From: Alistipes provencensis
GTDB taxonomy: Bacteria > Bacteroidota > Bacteroidia > Bacteroidales > Rikenellaceae
Direction: 5' to 3'
Assembly (NCBI RefSeq): GCF_900083545.1
Contig: NZ_LT559262.1
Span: 2,017,673 to 2,081,672 of the forward strand
Length of the DNA stretch: 64,000 nucleotides
Shown: piece by piece, positions 58,810-64,000 of the stretch
Layout of the letters: each line of letters begins with the position of its first letter
Numbering within the stretch: the first letter of the stretch is position 1
Notes under the pieces: model-generated
What the model saw: only the letters and a program-made list of their open reading frames with translations
Told to the model about the DNA's origin: nothing
The model's database searches: none
Translations under genes and position numbers: made by a program

Positions 58810-61800
58810 ATGAAGAATTACCGCATTTTTGTCGAGAAATTACCCCGCTTCCGGGTCGAGGCCGAGAGCCTGCGCCGGGAGCTGAATGCCAACCTGAACC
58901 TCGAACTGGGCGAAGTGCGCCTGCTCTGCGTCTACGACCTGTTCGGCTTCAGCGGGGAACTGCTGGAGAAGAGCCGCTATACGGTCTTCGGCGAGGTGGT
59001 GACCGACTCCGTGACCGATGAGTGTGATCTCACGGGCCGCAAATACATCGCCGTGGAGTTCCTGCCCGGGCAGTTCGACCAGCGTGCCGCGTCGGCCGTC
59101 GACTGCGTGCGGCTGATCGACCCTGAAGCTCAGGTCAACATCCGCTCGTCGAAGCTGCTGCTGTTCGACGATCGGGTGACCGATGCCGAGCTGGAAAAGA
59201 TTCGTCACTACTATATCAACGCCGTGGAGTCGCGCGAGAAGAACCTCGCGGTGCTGAGCGACATGGAGCAGGCCGAGGTGAAGCCCGTCGAGGTGCTGGA
59301 GGGCTTCCGGGAGATGACGGATGCGGAGCTGGAGCCCTACTGCAAGCGGATGGGGCTGGCGATGAACGACGACGACCTGCGTGAGGTGGTGAAATACTTC
59401 CGCGCCGAGGGACGCGACCCCTATGAAACCGAACTGCGCATCCTCGATACCTATTGGAGCGACCACTGCCGCCACACGACCTTCACGACCGAACTGGAGG
59501 GCATCACCGTCGAGGAGTCGTTCGCCAAGGAGGAGATCGAGGACTCGCTGGCCCTGTACCTGCGCATCCGCCGCGAACTGGGGCGCGAACACAAGAGTCT
59601 CTGCCTGATGGACATGGCGACGATCGGCGCCCGCTACCTCAAGCAGAAGGGGATGCTGGACGACATGGAGGTCTCGGAGGAGAACAACGCCTGCTCGGTC
59701 TATATCGACGTCGATGTCGACGGACAGACCGAGAAGTGGCTCCTGCAATTCAAGAATGAAACCCATAACCACCCCACGGAGATCGAACCCTTCGGCGGGG
59801 CTTCGACCTGTCTGGGCGGCGCCATCCGCGACCCGCTGTCGGGCCGCAGCTACGTCTATCAGGCGATGCGCGTGACGGGTGCCGGGAACATCTACCTGCC
59901 GGTTTCCGAGACCCTCCCGGGCAAACTGCCGCAGAGCGTCATTTCGAAGAAGGCCGCGGCCGGTTATTCGAGCTACGGCAACCAGATCGGTCTGGCCACG
60001 ACCCATGTGCGGGAGATTTACCACGACGACTATGTCGCCAAGCGCCTCGAGGTGGGTGCCGTGGTGGGCGCCGTGAAGGCCGCGAACGTCCGCCGCGAGC
60101 GTCCCGCCCCCGGCGACAGGATCATCATGTTCGGCGGCCGCACGGGCCGCGACGGCATCGGCGGAGCCACGGGCTCGTCGAAGGAGCACAACGTGAAATC
60201 GCTCGAAACGTGCGGCAGCGAGGTGCAGAAGGGCAACGCCCCCGAGGAGCGCAAGCTCGAAAGGCTGTTCCGCCGTCCCGAGGTGACGCGTCTGGTCAAG
60301 AAGTCGAACGACTTCGGCGCCGGCGGCGTCAGTGTCGCCATCGGCGAGCTGGCCGACGGACTGGACATCTACCTCGACCGTGTGAAGACCAAATACAGCG
60401 GCCTGAACTCCACGGAGCTGGCTATCAGCGAGTCGCAGGAGCGCATGTCGGTGGTCATCGAGGCGAAGGACATGGAGGAGTTCATGGGCTACTGCCGCGA
60501 AGAGAATATCGAGGCCGTGCATGTGGCCGACGTGACCGACACGGCGCGGATGCGGATGTTCAACGGCGACCGCAAGGTCGTGGACCTCAGCCGCGAATTC
60601 ATCGACAGCGCCGGTGCCAAACACTATGCCGAGGCGAAGATCGGCGAGGTCGAGAACCGCGATCCTTTCGTCCGCGAAGTGGCGGGGGAGAGCCTTGCCG
60701 AGCGGTTTGTGAATAATTTGAAAGACAATAACGTCGTTTCGCAGCGGGGACTGATCGAGATGTTCGACTCGACGATCGGCCGTTCCACGGTGCTGATGCC
60801 TTTCGGCGGCCGCATGCAGCGCAGCGAGACGCAGGTCTCGGTGCAGAAGCTCCCGACCGACGGCTATACCGACACGGCCAGCGTCATGGCCTTCGGCTAC
60901 AACCCCTATGTGGCTTCGTGGAGCCCCTACCACGGTGCGGCTTACGCTGTCGTGGAGGCCGCGGCGAAGGTCGTGGCGGCGGGCGCACGATATGATAAAA
61001 TGCGCTATTCCTATCAGGAGTATTTCGAGCGTATGACCAAGAATCCCGAATCGTGGGGCAAGCCCCTCAGCGCGCTGCTGGGCGCCCTGAAGATGCAGGT
61101 CGAACTGGGACTGCCCTCGATCGGCGGCAAGGATTCGATGTCGGGAACTTTCCAGCAGATCAACGTGCCGCCGATGCTGATGGCTTTCGGCATCACGACG
61201 GTCGATGCGCGGACGGTCATCTCGACCGACCTTAAAGGGGCCGGACACCGCATCTACCTCATCCGCCACACGCCGCTGGAGTGCCGGATGCCCGACACGG
61301 CGCAGTTGAAGGAGAACTTTACGTTCGTCAGCTCGCAGATCGAGGCCGGAAAGATTCTCTCGGCGTGGTCCGTCGGTTTCGGCGGCGTGGCCGAGGGATT
61401 GGCTAAGATGGCTTTCGGCAACGGTATCGGCGCCGAGGTGACGATGGACGAGGCGAAACTCTACGCATACAGCTACGGTTCGATCCTCGTCGAATGCGAG
61501 GGTACGTTGGAATATCCCCATGCCGAACTGCTGGGCTTCACCGTCGCCGACGAGGTGCTGACGGTCAACGGCGTGAAGATGCCGCTCGAGAAACTTTACA
61601 AGGCCAATACGGAGAAATTCGCGGCGGTCTATCCGGACAAGGGCCGGAACACCGCGACGGTGATGACCTCCGCACCCGCTCCGAAGACGTTCGCCTATCC
61701 GGGCGAGGCGGTGGAGCATCCGCTGGTCTATATCCCGGTGTTCCCCGGCACGAACTGCGACTACGACACCGCCAAGGCGTTCCGCAAAGCGGGCGCCGAG

Positions 61801-62517
61801 GTCGAGATGAGCGTGCTGTGCAACATCGCCGGCGACGACATCCTGCGCTCGATCGCCGCGATGAAGGAGCATATCCGCCGGGCGCATATTTTCGTGCTGA
61901 GCGGCGGTTTCTCGTCGGGCGACGAACCCGACGGAAGTGCGAAATTTATCGTGAACGTACTGAACAACAAGGATATTCGTGAGGAAATCCACGCGCTGAT
62001 CGACCGCGGGGGGCTGATTCTGGGCATCTGCAACGGTTTTCAGGCGCTGGTGAAATCGGGTCTGCTGCCCTACGGACGTCTGGGCATGGTGACCAAGGAT
62101 TCGCCGACGCTGTTCCGCAACGACATCAACCGCCACATCTCGCAGATCGTCACGACGCGCGTCGCCACGACCGCTTCGCCGTGGCTCGCGGGCTTCCGGC
62201 TGGGCGACCTGCACTCGATCGCCGTCAGCCACGGCGAGGGCAAGTTCGTGGTGAGCGAGGAGCTGGCCAAAGAGCTTTTCGCCAACGGGCAGGTGGCTTT
62301 CCAGTATGCCGACGCTGCGGGCAACCCGACGGCCGAGGCGCCGTTCAATCCCAACGGTTCGCAGTACGCCATCGAGGGCCTCGTCTCGCGCAACGGACAG
62401 ATTCTGGGCAAGATGGGCCACACGGAGCGTTACGAAACGAACCTGTTCAAGAACATCGCCGGCGAGAAAGAGCAGTCGCTGTTCTCGAACGCCGTCGCTT
62501 ATTTCCGGAAAAAGTGA
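58810..62517 (+). CDS. purL: phosphoribosylformylglycinamidine synthase, large type
   Basis: A 1235-residue single-chain FGAM synthase. Order: N-terminal PurS-like region (about 1-150), linker, FGAM synthetase domains (about 170-930) including HNHPTEIEPFGGASTCLGG and GGRTGRDGIGGATGSSKEH, and a C-terminal glutaminase (about 950-1235) with Cys in LGICNGFQAL and His in VSHGEGKF. It catalyses FGAR to FGAM with glutamine and ATP. It is somewhat shorter than the E. coli enzyme but complete. The 245-bp gap to purC holds a hairpin repeat. Confidence 0.96.
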   Translation: MKNYRIFVEKLPRFRVEAESLRRELNANLNLELGEVRLLCVYDLFGFSGELLEKSRYTVFGEVVTDSVTDECDLTGRKYIAVEFLPGQFDQRAASAVDCVRLIDPEAQVNIRSSKLLLFDDRVTDAELEKIRHYYINAVESREKNLAVLSDMEQAEVKPVEVLEGFREMTDAELEPYCKRMGLAMNDDDLREVVKYFRAEGRDPYETELRILDTYWSDHCRHTTFTTELEGITVEESFAKEEIEDSLALYLRIRRELGREHKSLCLMDMATIGARYLKQKGMLDDMEVSEENNACSVYIDVDVDGQTEKWLLQFKNETHNHPTEIEPFGGASTCLGGAIRDPLSGRSYVYQAMRVTGAGNIYLPVSETLPGKLPQSVISKKAAAGYSSYGNQIGLATTHVREIYHDDYVAKRLEVGAVVGAVKAANVRRERPAPGDRIIMFGGRTGRDGIGGATGSSKEHNVKSLETCGSEVQKGNAPEERKLERLFRRPEVTRLVKKSNDFGAGGVSVAIGELADGLDIYLDRVKTKYSGLNSTELAISESQERMSVVIEAKDMEEFMGYCREENIEAVHVADVTDTARMRMFNGDRKVVDLSREFIDSAGAKHYAEAKIGEVENRDPFVREVAGESLAERFVNNLKDNNVVSQRGLIEMFDSTIGRSTVLMPFGGRMQRSETQVSVQKLPTDGYTDTASVMAFGYNPYVASWSPYHGAAYAVVEAAAKVVAAGARYDKMRYSYQEYFERMTKNPESWGKPLSALLGALKMQVELGLPSIGGKDSMSGTFQQINVPPMLMAFGITTVDARTVISTDLKGAGHRIYLIRHTPLECRMPDTAQLKENFTFVSSQIEAGKILSAWSVGFGGVAEGLAKMAFGNGIGAEVTMDEAKLYAYSYGSILVECEGTLEYPHAELLGFTVADEVLTVNGVKMPLEKLYKANTEKFAAVYPDKGRNTATVMTSAPAPKTFAYPGEAVEHPLVYIPVFPGTNCDYDTAKAFRKAGAEVEMSVLCNIAGDDILRSIAAMKEHIRRAHIFVLSGGFSSGDEPDGSAKFIVNVLNNKDIREEIHALIDRGGLILGICNGFQALVKSGLLPYGRLGMVTKDSPTLFRNDINRHISQIVTTRVATTASPWLAGFRLGDLHSIAVSHGEGKFVVSEELAKELFANGQVAFQYADAAGNPTAEAPFNPNGSQYAIEGLVSRNGQILGKMGHTERYETNLFKNIAGEKEQSLFSNAVAYFRKK

Positions 62518-62564
62518 TGGCGTAGTATCCGTCCGTAATCCGGCCGCGCTGCGACAAACCCCTC

Positions 62565-62700
62565 CCGAGGGCCGTTTAAAAAACGGCTTATTAGGAGGTG
62601 AGAGCGCAGAAATGGGACTGAACTTAATATCCGGGCATCGCCCTCAAAGCCCGGCTCTTAGCCGGGGTCAGACTTGTAAACGCGGCGTCCCGCCGCGAAT
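62565..62700 (+). repeat. dispersed hairpin repeat, copy B
   Basis: Stems GCCGTTT/AAACGGC (62571-62587), CCCGGCT/AGCCGGG (62650-62666) and CGCGGCG/CGCCGCG (62681-62697), in the same order as copy A read on its own strand. It fills most of the purL-purC gap. Confidence 0.75.
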
Positions 62701-62761
62701 GCGTGACGGTCGTTAGAGAGAAATGTTACAACAAACAAATAAACTTAAAATCTTGTACACC

Positions 62762-63478
62762 ATGAAACAGCTCGAAATGCTCTACGAGGGCAAGGCAAAA
62801 CAGGTTTTCCGCACCGACGATCCCGATAAGATCATCATCCACTACAAGGATGCGGCAACGGCTTTCAACAACATCAAGAAGGCCACGATCGAAGGAAAGG
62901 GCGTGCTGAACAATGCCATTTCGACGATTATTTTCAAGGAGCTCCAGAAGGCGGGCGTCAAGACCCACTATGTCGAGACGATCAACGACCGCGACCAGAT
63001 CTGCCGCCGTGTCGAGATCATTCCGCTGGAGGTGATCGTGCGCAACGTCATCGCCGGTTCGATGGCCCAGCGCCTCGGCATCGAGGAGGGAACGCAGCCT
63101 TCGAACGTCATTTTCGACATCTGCTACAAGAAGGATGAGCTGGGTGACCCGCTGATCAACGACCACCACGCCGTAGCGCTCGGCGCCGCCACCTACGAGG
63201 AGCTGAACGAGATGTACGCTATGACGGCCAAGATCAACGAGGTGCTGAAGGAGCTGTTCCTGAAGATGAACATCAAGCTGGTGGACTTCAAGATCGAGTT
63301 CGGCAAGACGCTCGACGGCGAGATCGTGCTGGCCGACGAGGTGTCGCCCGACACCTGCCGCCTGTGGGACGCCACGACCAACGAGAAACTCGACAAAGAC
63401 CGTTTCCGCCGCGATCTGGGTAAGGTCCGCGAGGCTTACGAGGAGATTCTGGCACGTCTGAAAAAAATCACGGCTTAA
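62762..63478 (+). CDS. purC: phosphoribosylaminoimidazole-succinocarboxamide synthase
   Basis: A 238-residue SAICAR synthetase ligating aspartate to CAIR. The start [16 protein letters not shown] at 62762 opens the ATP-binding domain; [19 protein letters not shown] and [10 protein letters not shown] and [12 protein letters not shown] are signature blocks. The length is typical of the short bacterial form. It is separated from purL by a hairpin repeat and from purF by one base. Confidence 0.97.
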   Translation: MKQLEMLYEGKAKQVFRTDDPDKIIIHYKDAATAFNNIKKATIEGKGVLNNAISTIIFKELQKAGVKTHYVETINDRDQICRRVEIIPLEVIVRNVIAGSMAQRLGIEEGTQPSNVIFDICYKKDELGDPLINDHHAVALGAATYEELNEMYAMTAKINEVLKELFLKMNIKLVDFKIEFGKTLDGEIVLADEVSPDTCRLWDATTNEKLDKDRFRRDLGKVREAYEEILARLKKITA

Positions 63479-63479
63479 G

Positions 63480-64000
63480 ATGATGGAAGTGATCCGCGAC
63501 CGCGAATTGCACGAGGAGTGCGGGGTGTTCGGCATCTACGGGGTGCCCAACGCCGCGTCGCTGACCTACTACGGCCTTCACGCCCTGCAGCACCGCGGGC
63601 AGGAGGGGGCCGGCATCGTCTCGGTGGATGAGAACGGCGCTTTCTACCGCATCAAGGGCGGGGGACTGGTGACCGAGGTTTTCAACGAGGAGAAACTCGC
63701 AACCCTCAAGGGCGCGACGGCCATCGGCCACGTTCGCTACACCACGGCCGGAGGCGGCGGCATGGAGAACGTCCAGCCGTTTCTTTTCCGCCACAACACG
63801 GGTGATTTCGCGCTGGCGCACAACGGCAATATCGTCAATTCGGAACTGCTGCGCCGCCACCTCGAGAACAAGGGAAGCCTGTTCCAGTCGACCTCCGACA
63901 GCGAAATTCTGGCCCACCTGATCAAAAAGGAGACGCGCTACCACGACCGGCCGCGCATCTTCTCGATCATCGACGCGCTGAATATGCTCGAAGGGGCTTT
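63480..64000 (+). CDS. purF: amidophosphoribosyltransferase, N-terminal part
   Basis: The start of the first committed enzyme of purine synthesis, cut by the window edge after about 173 codons. It begins MMEVIRDRELHEECGVFGIY; the catalytic cysteine of the N-terminal glutaminase is residue 14, so a short propeptide is expected to be removed. GLHALQHRGQEGAGIVS and GHVRYTTAGG with the HNGNIVN block are glutaminase features. The ATG lies one base after the purC stop; a second ATG follows at once. Confidence 0.96.
   Translation, partial: MMEVIRDRELHEECGVFGIYGVPNAASLTYYGLHALQHRGQEGAGIVSVDENGAFYRIKGGGLVTEVFNEEKLATLKGATAIGHVRYTTAGGGGMENVQPFLFRHNTGDFALAHNGNIVNSELLRRHLENKGSLFQSTSDSEILAHLIKKETRYHDRPRIFSIIDALNMLEGA

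Noticed and set aside
58840..62421. Open frame of about 1190 codons antisense to purL
   Set aside because: It is the same effect: an antisense shadow of a complete PurL, rich in Arg, His and Val with no recognisable domain.

Overview
The window looks like the chromosome of a high-GC member of the Bacteroidales, most likely Alistipes or a close Rikenellaceae relative. The reasons are: promoters of the Bacteroidota type (TTTG or TTG, 19-20 bp, then TAnnTTTG) in front of many genes; fimbrillin, DUF4493, PCMD and DUF5723 proteins; type II signal peptides with little Shine-Dalgarno signal; and a GC-rich coding bias that leaves long meaningless open frames on the opposite strand. No phage, transposon or CRISPR array is visible.

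Layout. 1-6.9 kb: two minus-strand operons of secreted lipoproteins (fimbrillin/DUF4493/PCMD type), one led by a 53-residue peptide. Both have the same bipartite upstream element, which resembles a LytTR-regulator site. 7-14.4 kb: S9 peptidase, NUDIX hydrolase, a DUF5723 protein with a lipoprotein partner, uvrC and tRNA-Leu(CAA). 14.4-22 kb: an eight-gene minus-strand efflux operon (TetR, TolC, HlyD-like adaptor, two ABC ATPases, two ABC-2 permeases, second TetR). 22-26 kb: polyprenyl-phosphate-sugar genes (GT39, GtrA, GT87-like, GT2), two of them carrying 9-base C/G runs. 26-41 kb: mixed genes, including AlkD-like repair, AsmA, LysO, a small winged-helix/membrane-protein operon, two tandem sialate O-acetylesterases, mutY, cation transporters, a HAD phosphatase and a metallophosphoesterase. 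41-44.9 kb: sn-glycerol-1-phosphate dehydrogenase, an organophosphate antiporter and a DeoR regulator.

45-64 kb is the nucleotide-synthesis block. The pyrimidine genes run pyrC-carA-carB-pyrK-pyrD-pyrF-(thioredoxin-like)-(S41 peptidase)-pyrE-pyrB and cover de novo UMP synthesis from glutamine, bicarbonate and aspartate. The purine genes purE-purK-purL-purC-purF follow, the last running off the window. Each block starts with a strong promoter, a short leader peptide and a terminator-like hairpin at or just after the leader stop codon, before the first enzyme gene. This is the layout expected for translation-coupled attenuation. The aspartate transcarbamoylase carries a C-terminal four-cysteine motif like the zinc domain of PyrI, but no PyrI allosteric domain. 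The wider gaps in this block are filled by imperfect palindromes, some belonging to repeat families found elsewhere in the window.

The most notable items are the shared LytTR-like operator, the two nucleotide-operon leaders, the PyrB/zinc-domain fusion, the dispersed hairpin repeats and the homopolymer tracts in surface genes. All functional statements rest on reading the sequence and on family knowledge; no database search was run.
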